From positions 216,001 to 280,000 of the forward strand of contig LSRY02000039.1 of NCBI GenBank assembly GCA_001643675.2: a stretch of DNA of 64,000 nt, in the 5' to 3' direction. Every line of letters begins with the position of its first letter. Within the stretch, counting starts at the first letter, position 1. The notes below the pieces were generated by a model. That model saw only the letters and a list, made by a program, of their open reading frames with translations, was not told the DNA's origin and did not search any database. This DNA comes from Monocercomonoides exilis. Its lineage: Eukaryota > Preaxostyla > Oxymonadida > Polymastigidae. Below are positions 12,236 through 25,247 of this stretch, piece after piece. Position numbers and translations under genes: made by a program.

Positions 12236-12646
12236 TTAGGCTCTTTCTGCCCTAATTCTTCTTGCCAGTTGCATATCTTTTGGCATGATTGTAACACGTT
12301 TTGCATGAATGGCGCACAAGTTAGTATCTTCAAACAATCCAACGAGATAAGCTTCGCATGCTTCCTGAAGAGCTGCAACTGCTGAGCTTTGGAATCTCAA
12401 ATCAGTTTTGTATTCTTGTGCAATTTCACGAACAAGACGTTGGAATGGAAGCTTTCTAATCAAAAGTTCAGTGCTCTTCTGATACTTTCTGATTTCACGA
12501 AGTGCCACGGTACCTGGACGGAAACGATGGGGCTTCTTCACACCACCAGCTGCAGCTGCTGTTTTACGTGCTGCTTTTGAAGCGAGCTGTTTGCGTGGAG
12601 CTTTTACACCAATTTGCTTACGAGAAACTTGCTTTGTTCTAACCAT
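12236..12646 (-). CDS. Histone H3 (divergent N-terminal tail)
   Basis: A single exon of 136 codons including Met, the canonical H3 length, ending ARRIRAERA then TAA. The globular core is close to consensus: [53 protein letters not shown] and [20 protein letters not shown]. The tail differs: it begins [20 protein letters not shown]. Lysines 4, 9, 14, 18, 23, 27 and 36 are all kept, but position 10 is Gln rather than the mitotic phospho-serine, and position 28 is Thr. Without an H4 or centromere-type insertion, it is most likely a replication-type or general H3. No intron. Intergenic 12,069-12,235 holds nothing recognisable. Confidence 0.97.
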   Translation of the reverse strand: MVRTKQVSRKQIGVKAPRKQLASKAARKTAAAAGGVKKPHRFRPGTVALREIRKYQKSTELLIRKLPFQRLVREIAQEYKTDLRFQSSAVAALQEACEAYLVGLFEDTNLCAIHAKRVTIMPKDMQLARRIRAERA

Positions 12647-13060
12647 GATTAAATTTATAAAAATATACTTTTATTTAATAAATTAATTAATAAAGAATTT
12701 CATTCTCGTTATATATTCGAGGTTGGATGAAAAGATCATTTTGTACGCAAATTTGATCAGCAAAAGAATATGGATTAAATAAGGTTATGATCTAATTTTG
12801 AACTTTTCTCAAGCATTATTAAAATGCTCGCTATGATAAAATTTGTACATTTTAATGTTAAACATTGTAATAATACGGTTTGATGAAATGACATGATTGT
12901 TAGAGAAGAGATTTTCTTTTATTCCATTTCGCTTCTTTTGAGAAAAATTATCGCAATACGTTTTGGTAAATTTTGTTTAACATCTTGTAGCTCTCTGTGA
13001 AAATGATTCATCACATTTATCACTTTGAATAAAATTTATTTTCAAACATCAAATGGATAT

Positions 13061-13295
13061 TTAATTTTTTTCAAACCTTCTTTTTTTCTTTCCAACCTCC
13101 TGTTCTGTTTCCGAAGAATCATGATAGTTTCGCCTAAAACGCATTTGATCAATGGGTTGACGTTGATTTGCATTTTGCACAGACACTTGAGCAGGACTTG
13201 ATTTACACATAACTTTTGCTTCCTTTGTAAATAAATAAACAAAATTGCCAGATTGAATCAAAAAATTATTCAACCTTTGGAGCAAAGAAGTCCAT
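13061..13295 (-). CDS. Putative 60-aa protein, two exons
   Basis: A short exon (13275-13295, MDFFAPK) joins in frame to 13061-13222 through a 52-bp intron (GTTGAA...AAAG). The result is 60 aa ending GKKKRRFEKN then TAA. The product is hydrophilic with a basic C-terminus that resembles a nuclear localisation signal. No family is recognised. Support comes from the clean frame, the intron with GT-AG ends and placement in a compact row of minus-strand genes. It could be longer at the 5' end. Confidence 0.5.
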
Positions 13296-13855
13296 AAGAT
13301 TAACTTTTTGTGAACATTGACAGTTTTCGGAATAACTTGACACAAGTTTAATAAATGAAGAAAATATTAAAACAGCACTATATATGCATATGATTCCTTT
13401 CATAATATAATAAGATTTAAGAAAAAAGCTACGAGCTGTTTTTTATTTCGATCATTTACAGCAAAAATGAACAGTTAAAAAAAAATTTTTTTGTTAAATA
13501 AATATTACTTCTATCCGATCTTACACATATTTACATGAAATGAAAAAATAAATGAATTAAACAAAAAAATATTTAATGAAAAGCAAAATAAAACAAAAAA
13601 CAAATAATAGACAACATCTTCGTGTGTCCGACTATAATTCAACGAAAGAGAATTAAGAATCTCTACAAATTAATATTGTTTATTGATGAAAAATTGAAGA
13701 ATAAGGATGTTATAGACATAAAATTAAAAATCCAAAACAACATTATACAGAAATAATGTGATGATTTAATGAAATGAGAAGTGTTTTTAATAAATGTACT
13801 TTTTTTTTTTAACAAAAAAATACAAAGTACAAGAAATGACTAACCTATACACATA
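13296..13855. other. Intergenic, no gene seen
   Basis: About 560 bp of AT-rich sequence between the 60-aa gene and the 3' end of the ferlin gene. No coding or RNA feature was found. Confidence 0.5.
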
Positions 13856-16800
13856 TCATCTCCTCAAAGATAAATAAAGAACGAGGATAAGAAATAGAAC
13901 CGCAACAATAGCCACAATGCCCACAATGCCCCAGAAAATAATCCTCTTCCGATACGCCCTGTACGTGAACTTCGCCATTTTGTGCACGGCCCAAGGCGGA
14001 AACGACGTTTCGGGTCTTTCCGGCGGGGGCAGGAATGGATCCTGATTCGGAGTATTCTGCCCTTTTCCCGATGGTGTCGCCTTGGCGTATTTCTCCGAAA
14101 CCACATCCAGTGACATCTCCACCTGGCCCTGTGGCCCCGAATACATCGGATGGGTCATCACGAGCCACTGCTTTCTGATTGTTTGGTTCTGCTTCGTTCT
14201 GTACGCTGCTTTAAACACACCGCCCAGATGCAAAACAGCCTCTGCAATCGAGTCGTTTGCAGACAGCATGTTCTTGTCCCATATTTGCAGTTTCAGCCGC
14301 GGCACGTGGCAGGGCAGCGTTAAGGGAAACACGAATCTCCAGTTGAAGTTGCCTATGCCATTCGTAGAGCGCCAATGAACATCTGTCTCCTGCTGGTCCT
14401 TTGTCAGCTCCATCTTTCCTGTGAGGAAGATGTCTGACTTGTCCTGGTTCATGAAATCGTTCGAACACGAGCACATCTCCTGGCAGAAGCTCTTCTTTTG
14501 CGACTTCTTCAGCTGTGAGTCATCTTCAATCCCTGCCTCCATCTCTGCCATCTTCTTCAGCGGGGAGCCAGACTTGATGTCCTTGAACACCACGTCCTTC
14601 GTGTTCCAGATAACCACACGCAGCTCCCACCCTTCAATGGAAGGCGCCTGGATCGGCTTCGGCGGGTTCAGTCGCGCCTCTTCAGGTGTCATAATCTCCA
14701 GCCACATCTCAATCTTCCCTTGAGGAAACGACGAGGCAGGTGACCACAGCGTCCGCCACTCAATCGGCTTCTCCTTCCAACTCCTCCACTCTTCGCTCAG
14801 CAGCCTCGTCTCCAGGTCGATTGTTGTCCGCCCCATCAGCTCGTCTGAGCCCACCAGATTCGCGTCCCACACCTCAATAGCCAGCTCTGAATTGCCTGGA
14901 ATTGTCGCGGGGATCTCGTAGCACTTGTAGAAATCTGGCTTCAGCGTCTTGGATTTCTTGTTTTTCTTGTCGATGATAATATTCTCCTTCGCTGTGCCAT
15001 TCGACAGCTTCAAATACGGTGTTGCTTTTCCTGACGATGACACAGGCACCATCTGCCTCCCCCTCAGAATATACGCCCGCACCACAAACGGCCGCGGCTC
15101 GTACTTTTTCCTCAAAGCAGCTTGTGCCACCTCCTTTGCAACGAGCTGTGCATCTTCTGCCTGAAACACACTCAAATTCCCCTTTATCTTCCCCACGCAC
15201 GTGCGTGTCCCCATCGGTCGCGACTTGTCTGCGAAGAAGCGGCTGAACGTCGAAAGCCCAAACTTCTGCCCGCGCCACAGCGGAAACTCGTCAAAAGGCG
15301 GGTTTTTCAGCTCAAACTCAAGTTCCCACTGGAATTTGGGGGTGTCTTTCTCTTTCTCGGCCTCTGGGTCTGATCCATGGATTTTGGTGTCGGGGACATC
15401 GGGCATTGTGCGGACACCTGAGAGAAGGGGAGAAAAAAGGGGGAAAGGAGAAAAAGGAGAGGATGATAGAGAAATTAATAAAAGAAACATTATGTTTTGT
15501 AATTGTGAGAATAAACGAAAATAAATTATTAAAAAATGAACAATAAGAAACATAAATACATAAAATAAATATAATTCTATTACATATTTAAAAACTAAAC
15601 ATACCACCACCAGCTTTTGAGTCACTCTCATCTTCATCAACTGGCTCTCCCGTCGACATCTCCAGCCTCTCCCCGACTTTCTCATTCGCGTCTTTCACAT
15701 CCTCCGGAATCAGATCAAACATCCTCTGCCTCTCTGCCTTGATCCGCTCTGCCTCTTCCTTCGCCCTCTGCTCCTCCGGTGTCAGCTCAGGAACTGATTC
15801 AGCAGCAAGATCTGGATCCTCTTCTGCCCCTGGGATGCTCTCTGCTTTCTCTGGCAGATTGTTCTGCGGCTTCTCATCATTTGTCCAGGGGATATACGGT
15901 GCCAATGGGATTGACGTGGTGCCCAGCAACCGTGTTGTCATCCCACTGTCCAGCACACGCGCATTGAGGGTAGGTGCATACAACTGGTTGAGCGGCAGAT
16001 CCAGCTTGAAATGCAGCACTTCGAGAATATTCGGTGAAGTTGCTGTGGGCTCCGCAGACGGTGTGGTCTTCTTGAATGTCCTGTAGTCCCCGCAGTTGAT
16101 CTGAATGTACGGCTTGTTCACTGACTGCAGCCGCTTCGGCACCAGCCCTCGCAATCCAATGCACTGAAACTCCACCACACACGGGCGCATGGGAGGTCGG
16201 ATAGAAGGAACTGGCTCTCTTGCTGCCTCCATAATGGGCAGCAGCTGGAAAGAGGCTAAAAGCGAGCCTTCTTTCTCGTCTGTGTCTCCCACATACAGCT
16301 CGTGCCAGCGCGGCTCGTTCGCCACGTGGCGTGTCATCTGATTGAACGGCACTTCAACTCTGCCGATGAGCGTGTTCTTAGAGACGCTGTTGTGGTCGTA
16401 GATACTCACAATCAGCGGCGGTGCAAGGAGCGGGTCTTCAGGCAGAGATACATTCAGGCAGAGCGTCTGGTACCACACGGGATACAGCGACTTCTGCACC
16501 ACCCGTGTCTTCGCTTGCCTTCCCCCGTACGTCACCAGCACAAACGGGTCACTTGTGCCCGTCGCATCTGCCGCCGGCAGCTCCTTCGCCTGGTAGAGAT
16601 GCGCTCTTACTTGGAAGGGGATCTTCTTCGGCGCCAGCATCTCGTGCCGCTTCGGGCGTGTGGGTGTGCCATCCGGGTTCTTCTGATCCAGCCCAAAACA
16701 CAGGCGCATCAGCAGAAACCCGCTCACCTCACCCTCAGTGTACACAGAGCTCGTCTTGTCAGGCACGATCGTGTGCCACTCAGGCTGCCTGGCAAAGCCA

Positions 16801-18546
16801 GCGATGTCTTCCACACGCAGTCGGATGTAGCCCACACGTGATGCGCCCATGATGGTGCTGACAGACTCCACATCCACAATCACATCCGGCACCTGCGCCA
16901 GGTCCTTCGGCCACTCCATCTCTTTCTCCTCGAACTGCTGGTAGTACTCCACTTTCCCTGCCTCCATCTCGGCTTTCTTCGACTTCAGCTCGTGATGCCC
17001 CATCTTCACACTCACCCGCACTTTGTCCAGCGTCTTCACGGGCACCTCTGTCGCCATGAACAGATCCGCCCACAAAACATACTTGGCTGTCTCTGGCTCT
17101 TCACAGGGGGCAATCTGATCGCTGCCCAGCTTCGGCTCGTCTGTCTGCTCGGCCAGCAGCGTGAGGAGCACCCGCCCTTTGTAGCACGACGTGGGCATGT
17201 CGCCGTTCTTGATGCGCGCAATCATCGAGACCAGCTTGGAGATCTGGGCGCGGTCTCGCATGGATATCGGGTAGGCGCCGTATCTGAGAGGATGTGATGG
17301 TTATTATTGTTATTGTTGTTATTATTATTATTGGAATGTGATTGATGATTGGGGACAAGTGATGTGATGATGATGATGATGGAAGTCAATAATGTTAATG
17401 TTGAGTTAAAAGGAGAAAGAATAAGAAAAAAATAAGATTATCAAAAAGATAATGATAATTAATAACGCAAAATGTTTAAAAAAAGTACACACAAATTCAC
17501 CCAAGCAGGGCCAAAGTGGTCTGTGAGGATGGACGACCAGCGGAAGTTCATTGTGGCGATCGGCTCATCGTCCCCAACTTTGTCGTAGTCGACAACACGC
17601 ACAGCTATTCTGTCGCTCATCGTAGGCACATACACAGGAAGGCGAAGCTCTGTGTTCCAGATTGGATCAAAATTCTCCTTCTTGTAGTCCGTCTTCATCG
17701 ACTCCGAGGCAAATTGCGCCAAAACGTAGGCATCCGTCTTTCCAACTTAAAAAAAATAGAATTTGGAAATTATTGATGAAAAATTCATGAAAAAAATTCG
17801 AAAAAAAAATATACAAGTATCAGTCTTTGGAAGTTTTTCCGCTCTATATGCTCTCACCTTCAATTCATATCCAATTCTTTCAATTTGAGGAGGAAGAAGA
17901 ACCATTTTTTGTAAGTCTTCACCTTCCACCTCTTCGTCATCATCATCATCCTCGTGATTTGCAGGAACATCTCCTGGTCCCAAAACAACAATTGAGCAAC
18001 GAAGGTAGCCTTGAAGCTCAGAACCAAGATCGGCATTGTATAAGCCAACCCACTTTCGATACAGCTCATGGTCATCTTCTCCATAGACGCGTGTCTGTAA
18101 AACAATAATATTTGTTGAAAATTTTTATTAATGGAAAAATGATACCATATCGAATTCAAATGAGCCAATAAGTTCATTTCGAGTAAAAGTGTTTGCGTTG
18201 TACACTTGGAATTGTATCTTACCATCCAAAAATTCATCTTTTGTTATCTTGAGATTAAAGAAAAACATTTGCTCCCAGTAAGGAGAAAGTGTTTTCTTTT
18301 CAATGGTTGTGTGTTGCGATTGACCGCAACAACGGACATAACAAACGGGATCGGACATTGAATTTTTATTTCTACAAAAATCGATAAAAAGCAAGATTTT
18401 CAGTTTGCAAAATAAAAATAAAAAATTAGAAGTTCAAACTTTCCTTTAAGATCTCTGCATTCAATTACACATACTCTAACAGAAAATTGCTGAATTCCAC
18501 CAGGTCCTGCCTTGGCAGAAGACTCAGCTCTTTCTAAGGCATCCAT
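13856..18546 (-). CDS. Ferlin-type multi-C2 membrane protein
   Basis: Six exons (18440-18546, 18146-18371, 17815-18094, 17493-17745, 15605-17283, 13856-15417) give a 1,368-aa frame. Ferlins are tail-anchored vesicle-fusion proteins that bind membranes through tandem C2 domains. Visible C2-like units are: residues ~17-105 (VRVCVIECRDLKGK), ~180-285 (AWVNLYGAYP after it is a typical ferlin signature), ~350-480, ~505-620 (ADATGTSDPFVLV and a DHN loop, good Ca-binding residues), ~655-765, ~955-1085 and ~1110-1275. A C-terminal transmembrane helix spans ~1339-1364 (WGIVGIVAIVAVLFLILVLY) with a short basic end. It is shorter than animal ferlins (~2,000 aa); dysferlin-type DysF repeats were not seen. 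The coding exons are far more GC-rich than the neighbouring sequence. Its start faces the kinase gene across about 450 bp. Confidence 0.9.
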
Positions 18547-18995
18547 TTTTAAAAATGGGTTAAATAAAAATATCTTCAGAACAGTTTCTTGTTGCACAAA
18601 AATAAATAAGCATTTGACTCCATATTTCCCCGAGACAAAGAAGATTTTCCCATATTCCAGATGAGTTTTTCATGTTGGATCAAAGGAAAAGCTCCGTATC
18701 TTCCCAAATGCACTGCATTTCTGAACATTACACAAAGGGCTTAGCAAACAATTATTCCTCTTCAATATATGCGTCTTACAATCATTTGCAAACATACAAT
18801 GGTTTTTTATCGCATTTATTAATATTCTCTTTTTGTTCAATATCATTAATCATGTGAATTACATCATCTTGCAACACATATGATTTAGTTAAAAACAGCA
18901 AACCAAAGGAAAAAGATGAAGATGAGTTCAAAATCATTAGTATGCAAATACTTTCACTTTACAATTAGTCATCTTTTGCTTTAGAAGCAAATTTA
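18547..18995. promoter_or_regulatory. Divergent intergenic region, ferlin/kinase
   Basis: The 449-bp gap between the divergently oriented ferlin (-) and GSK3-like kinase (+) start codons must hold both promoters. No core element was identified with confidence, and short open frames in it have no coding character. Confidence 0.4.
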
Positions 18996-21900
18996 ATGGA
19001 TGGGACCTCCTTGATGACAACTGAAAACGCAAAACATGAATACTATATTTTAAAAGAGTTAGGAAAAGGAAGTTTCGGGTCTGTATTTTTGGCAAAAGAT
19101 TCAATAACAAAAGAATATATTGCCGTGAAACAAGTCCGCCATGATCCTCGATACAAAGTATCCATGTCATTTTTTGTAGTAATTGATTTATCTTTTTTTG
19201 CTCATAATTGTTTTTTTCAGAACAGGGAATTATCAGTGCTCGCTCGAATAAATCATCCTAATTGTGTTAAACTACTATTTGATTTTTTTTCAAAGGATGA
19301 AATAGTGTGCTCAAGCATTAACTTTTTATACTCAAGGATTATTTTATAACAGACCGGAGAGACATTCATAAACATTGGGATGGATTATGTTCCTCACCCT
19401 CTAAATGCTTTGATTCGTTATTATTCCAAGCATAAGCTAACAATTCCCACATTTTATAGTCGAGTGTTTGCCTTTCAACTATGCCGTGCAGTTGCATATC
19501 TGCACGGGTTGGGCATATGCCATCGCGACCTGAAGCCTCGTTTGTGCTTTGTTATTTTATAAATTATTTTTCCTATAAAATCTACATTTTTTCAAAATGA
19601 ATATCATTTCTGTACTTTTAACCTATCTCCCTAACATTGAATAACGGAAATGCAGAAAATATCCTCGTTGACTCTAAGACAGCTGTGCTGAAGCTATGTG
19701 ATTTTGGAAGGTTTGATATTCATCTCTCTTTATTGCTTTCATTTTTAAACTAACTTTTGCATTCTTTTAATTCATACATTTTATTTCTTTTGTAGCGCCA
19801 AGCCGATTTTACCGTCAGAGACAAGCATTTCATACACTTGCAGCAGATATTACAGAGCGCCCGAACTCATTCTTGGCTCATCGTCTTATGACAAAACAAT
19901 TGGTTTGATTCAAAGAGATAAATAAACTTGAAATTGTGCTTATAAATAATTTTTTCCCCTGCTTATTTCGATAATATTGTAATTCTTCTTATTTTTCTTT
20001 ATATCTTTCATTTTTCCTCCTTCATTTTCCAACTTTCACAATATTTCTCTTTCTTTCTCTCAAATTTCATTCATTTCCATTCCCACCTACTCTTTCTCAT
20101 TCTTCATTCAGATTTGTGGTCTCTCGGCTGCATCGTTGGTGAGATGCTGCTTGGCCGGCCACTGTTTGCCGGCAAAAACAGCTTCGACCAGCTAGCCGAA
20201 ATAGTTGCACTGATGGGTTTTCCGACAGGCGAGGAGCTGAGAGAAATGAAAGTAGAAATGCCACAGAGGATAGGAGCGCCGTTTGAAGGAAGCGAATGGA
20301 TGGGAGAGAAGAGTGAAGAAGAGACAGAAAACGAGAAGGAGAAGGAGAAGGAGAAGGAAGAAGATGAAAAGATGAATGAGAACAGATACAATGAGCAGCA
20401 TTGTTTGGCTGAAGTTTCAGCTAATGCTTCATCATCATCTTCTTCTTCTTCCTCTTCCTCTTCTTCCTCTTACAAACCCGAACATCAACATCCATCCCCT
20501 TCCTCTCTCCGCCCAGGTTTTTACTCAACAGCCACACTTGCCCGTCTGTCTCCTCTTCAGTTGAGCATACAGAAGACAAACATTTCCAATAGAGACACGA
20601 AAAAAGAACATCCATTACAGAGCAAGCCAACAGCTGCTTCTATTGCCAATCCTTCTTCTTCATCTTCCTCCTCCTCTTCCTCCTCTTCTTCTTCTTCAAC
20701 AGCAGCCGCTTCTGAAGAACTCTCCAAGTCCAAACATTCCCATTCCCATTCATCATTAACTTCTTCCTCTTCCTCTTCCTCTTCCTTCCCTCCTCTTCCT
20801 CCTTCTCTTTCCTCTGAAGACTCTGTCTTCCTGTGCCCTCAGCTTCCTCTCTCAAAAGTATTCCACCCGAAAACTGATCCAGACGCCATCTGCTTCATCC
20901 ACCGCCTCCTCTGCTTCTCGCCCAGCCGCCGCATAACAGCACTAAAAGCACTTTTTCACCCGTTTTTCACACCTCTGTATGAAATGCTGCCTTCAGAGCA
21001 GATTTTGGTACTGGAGAAGCAGATGGAGAAGGAGAAGGAGGAAAAGGAAAAGGAAAGACAAGAGAAGATGCAGAATAAGAATGATTTCTTGACAAAAAGT
21101 GCAGCTGATGAGATTGAGCAATTGTCAGATATTTCTCATTCATCTTCTTCATCTTCCTCTTCCAAGTCCTCATACACCATCCCTCCGCTCCTCCCCTTCA
21201 CTGCCGAAGAGCTCTCTCTCAACCCCCCTGGCTATTCTGCTCTGATTGAGCACATCTGCAGCTGTGTTAGAGAAAAACAAAAGAGACAAAAAATTTCACT
21301 ACAGCATCATGTGCAATTAAAAGAACAAACAAAAGAACAAGCACAAGCTCAAACACAATCACAAACGCAAGCACAAGCACAAGTACAATCACACACTGAA
21401 TCACAGGAACAAGTACAAGAACGAACACAAGGACAAACAGAAACAGAAACACAGTCTCAGCCGAATTTACAATCGCAATCACAATCACAGATACAGCCAC
21501 AACCTCATTCTCATTCTCATCCTCATTCTCATTCACAGCCAAATCTTCAGCCAAATCTGCAGCATCAACATCAGCTTCAGCTTCAGCTTCAGCTTCAACA
21601 CCAATCTCATTCTGACAATCTGTTGCAGCAAGCACAACGACAACGGGAAGAACAGCAGCAGAAGATGGACATGACAAATGATCAGGAAGAAAAGGGAAAG
21701 ATGAGTTCGAATACAAATACAAATATGAATGCAAATACAAATATTGGCACGAATTTGAACATAAACATGAACACAAACACGGACACGAAAACAATTATAA
21801 ATTCAGATATGGATGCTGATTCGAATACAAATGCGAATGTGAATGCGAATATGAACATAAAAATGGATGTGAAAACGGACGTGAACCAAAAAACGCAGCA

Positions 21901-24136
21901 TCAGCAGCGAGCGCAGTTGCAATCAGATGAGCCAGCAGCAGAGGAAAGGCATCGTACTTCTCACAGCACTCCCTCAACAAGAATGATTGAGAAGATAGAG
22001 AAGACAGAAGATGATAGCAAATCGAACTCTCCTGTGAATGATCACAAACATGAATTGCATCAATCTTTATCTGATTCATGCTATTATTCCTCTTCATCGT
22101 CATCGTCATCGTCATCTTCTTCTTCTTCAGCATCTTCCTCCTCTTCATCTTCCGCTCAGTCTAATCAGACTGAATCGAACTCTTCTTCTGATTCCTCTTC
22201 TTCTGTTCATCCATATAATTCAACTGATAACATGTCTTCTTCCTCTTCCTCTTCTTCCACACAAACATTTCATTCAGATAACACTTCTCTTCAGTATTCT
22301 CTTTCTTCTTCTGTTGAAGCTCAACATTCATCATCATCATCATCTTCTTCTTCTTCTTCTTCTTCATTGTCATCTATATCGCAAAGTGAATCTCCATTTG
22401 CCTCTGCCACATCGTCTGCAGTTGTCTTATCTGATTCAAAAATGAATTATTCATCTGGATCTTCTACAGCATCTTTGACTTACTCCTCCTCCTCTTCTTC
22501 TTCTTCTTCAACTACCACTTGCACTTTCGCTGCTCCCTCTTCTTCCTTCTCCTCTGCCTCTGCTGATATGTCCACTCCCCAGTTCCGCTCTGATTATCCC
22601 TCTGATCCTTCCCCTTTCTCTTCTTCCCCTGCTTTGCAGCTACCAACATACCACAGCCATTCCATGGGAAGCCCTGCTTCTTCTGTTTATATGAAGAAAT
22701 CACTCTTGAACTATCCTTCTATTGGCAGAAGTGAGTGCTCAAGTGGAGGAGGATGTAATGGAGATAACTATGATAATAGTAGTAGTAGTAGTAGTAGTAG
22801 TAAAAGTAGTAGTAAAAGTAATAGTAAAAGTTTTAGTGGTGATAGTAATAATAATAATGATAATAGTAATAGTAGTAGTAATAGCAGTATTTGTAATAGT
22901 TCTAGTCATTATAACAGCAATAATTATAGTAATACTTATTCTAATTGCAATAGCAACAATTTTAACAGCCCTGTTCCATCCCTCCACACTTTTTCTCCTG
23001 CACAAAGTGAACGTATCTGCTCTGTTCCTTCCTCCTTTGCACTTTCCAGTGCCTCTTTCCTTTCTCCAGGTTGCCCTGCTGCATCTCCTTCACACTCATC
23101 CATTCAATACTCACCCTCTGCTCATTTCTCTCTGTCTTCATTGGGGTTGCAATCTTTGTCCTACAAAAACTCAACGCTGATGCAGAATAGCAGCAACAGC
23201 AGCATCAGCAGAAAGAATAGCACGAGTAATGTTAGCAGCCATGTTGCCCAGTCGCCGTCGGCACTGGGGCATGCGCAGGCTGCAGAAGATTCATCATCAA
23301 TGAAATCATCATCATTTTCATTATTATCATCTTCTTCTTCTTCAACTTCGATTCTTCCTGGTCAATTGCCATTAATCTCTCAAATTCTGGATGCACATTG
23401 CCTCAGAGAACCGCTTTCGTTGCACTTTAATCCATTACAAGACTCAGACAACACAAGTTCTGACACAGATGAATCAAAAAGTAACCATTTATCAACCAAA
23501 AAGGAGGAAAAGCAAAATTCTTTACCGAAAGGGGAATATTCTCAGAGTGAAAGGAAAATTCAGACTGACAATGAAGAAGCAGCCGCTGTAGCAACAGAAA
23601 CAACAGCTGATTTGCCTACCTTTTCTGAACAAGCGCATCAAGTGGCTCAATCAAAGGATTCTCATGTGCTTCAGAATTCTTCCTCTTCCTCGTCATCTTC
23701 TTCTTCTTCACCATCAGCAAAATCTCATACTTTTAATTTTCCTATTTCATTGCAGCCGGTTCAAAGCAAGCCTGCTTCACAGCCTCATCATACGCATCGT
23801 CCTCATCATGAACATCATGAACATTGTGAACATTGTGAACATTATGAGCATAACGAACATAATGAACATCTTATGAATCAAGACAATATGGAATATGAAG
23901 ATCATAAAGATCATCATTCACATCAAGAATATCAAGACCATCACAACCATCACAATCATCATGATCATCATGAGCAGCACACTCGCCATGTTCATCATAG
24001 AAATCATATACATCAAACTCACCAACCTCACCAACCTCATCATCTTCATCTCACACACCATCAAACACACACAAAAGATGAACATTTAGATCCTCTTTCT
24101 CGTCCTGACTGGGAAATGCACAGTCAGAAGTCATAA
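18996..24136 (+). CDS. GSK3/shaggy-like protein kinase with giant low-complexity regions
   Basis: Exons 18996-19157, 19221-19304, 19353-19539, 19656-19710, 19796-19902 and 20112-24136 encode 1,539 aa. Kinase motifs in order are: GKGSFGSV loop (~24-31), AVKQVR lysine, HRDLKPQNILVD (~139-150), LCDFGSAK, then SRYYRAPELILG and DLWSLGCIVGEMLLG. The activation segment and YYRAPE place it in the GSK3 branch of CMGC kinases. A ~190-aa Glu/Lys- and Ser-rich insertion (~258-446) splits the C-lobe. The lobe then resumes with HPKTDPDAICFIHRLL and RRITALKALFHPFF (~447-486). A ~1,050-aa tail follows, in blocks: Gln-rich (21,290-21,660), Asn/Thr-rich (21,700-21,890), poly-Ser (22,080-22,550), Ser/Asn (22,770-22,980) and His-rich (23,770-24,100). 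All catalytic residues are present, so activity is expected. Confidence 0.9.
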
Positions 24137-24409
24137 CAATAATAATGCTGATTATAGTTATAACAATAACAACAACAATAGTAATCATTAAAAGCCTCTC
24201 ACATGTCAACTCTCTGGAAACTATTTTGTAGGCATTCAATTGACTTTATTTTTTTTTATATTTTTTTGAGTCTTTTTTTAATTTGAATTTAAACTTGTAT
24301 TTGGATTATAATTTGGATTTCATGAACAGTGAAACTGAATTTATGAACTTCCTCTTCTAAAACCATTGGCTTATCTATAGCTATCTTTGTGAGCAGTCCA
24401 ATTATTTTA

Positions 24410-24410
24410 A

Positions 24411-24441
<31 letters not shown>
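24410..24441. repeat. ATT/TTA microsatellite
   Basis: About ten consecutive ATT units in the 3' flank of the kinase gene. Confidence 0.8.
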
Positions 24442-25213
24442 TTAAAAAATATAAGAGATGTTTTTGAAAGTGGCGGCTGGATATTTTGAGAGAAATTTCA
24501 CTTATCATAGACTGCTTTTCTTATATATATTTTATTGAACTTTCATTCCACTTTACGAAAATCCTTTTTTTTATTTTTAATTTTAGTTTATTTCACTTTG
24601 TTTTTGCTTTTGATTGCTTTGTATTGTATTGTTTCATTCATTCATCATTATCTTTTTTTTTTTTTATCTTTCAGCTGATAAATGATACAATGCTTTCTCT
24701 CAACTCCTTCTCCAGCAACATCTTCAAACTCAAACTCAAACTCAAACCCAATGCCAGTTCGCTTTCTCGTTTCAGCACACTCTCTCAAATGCAACTTGTC
24801 TAATTGTTCTTTCAATTCTTTTCAATTCCTATCAATTCCTTTCAATTCCTTTCATGTTTCACACTTTCAATGAAACTTCTGTTCATGCTGTTTGCTTCTT
24901 GAAGTGGAAGCAACACTTTGTCATTCATTTTGGAAGGATCGAAGTGAATAACAGTTTTTTCTCTCTATTTTTGTCCATTTATATTAATCTATCTTTCTTT
25001 TTCTTTTCTTTTTTCTTTTTCTTTCTTTTCTTTTCTTTATCAATTTTCCTTTTCCTTTTCCTTTCACTTCTTTCTTTTTTTCTCATTCTTTTCCACAAGT
25101 TTTATTTTTTGAGTTTATGTAATTCCGCACTTTTGAATTTTTATTTGATGTTATTATGTATATCCTCTTTTGTTATGTATTTTTCTTTTTTGAAGAGATT
25201 TATTATATACATT

Positions 25214-25247
25214 TTTATTTTATTTTATTTTATTTTATTTTATTTTC
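25214..25247. repeat. ATTTT pentanucleotide repeat
   Basis: Seven or so tandem ATTTT units within the T-rich spacer. Confidence 0.8.
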
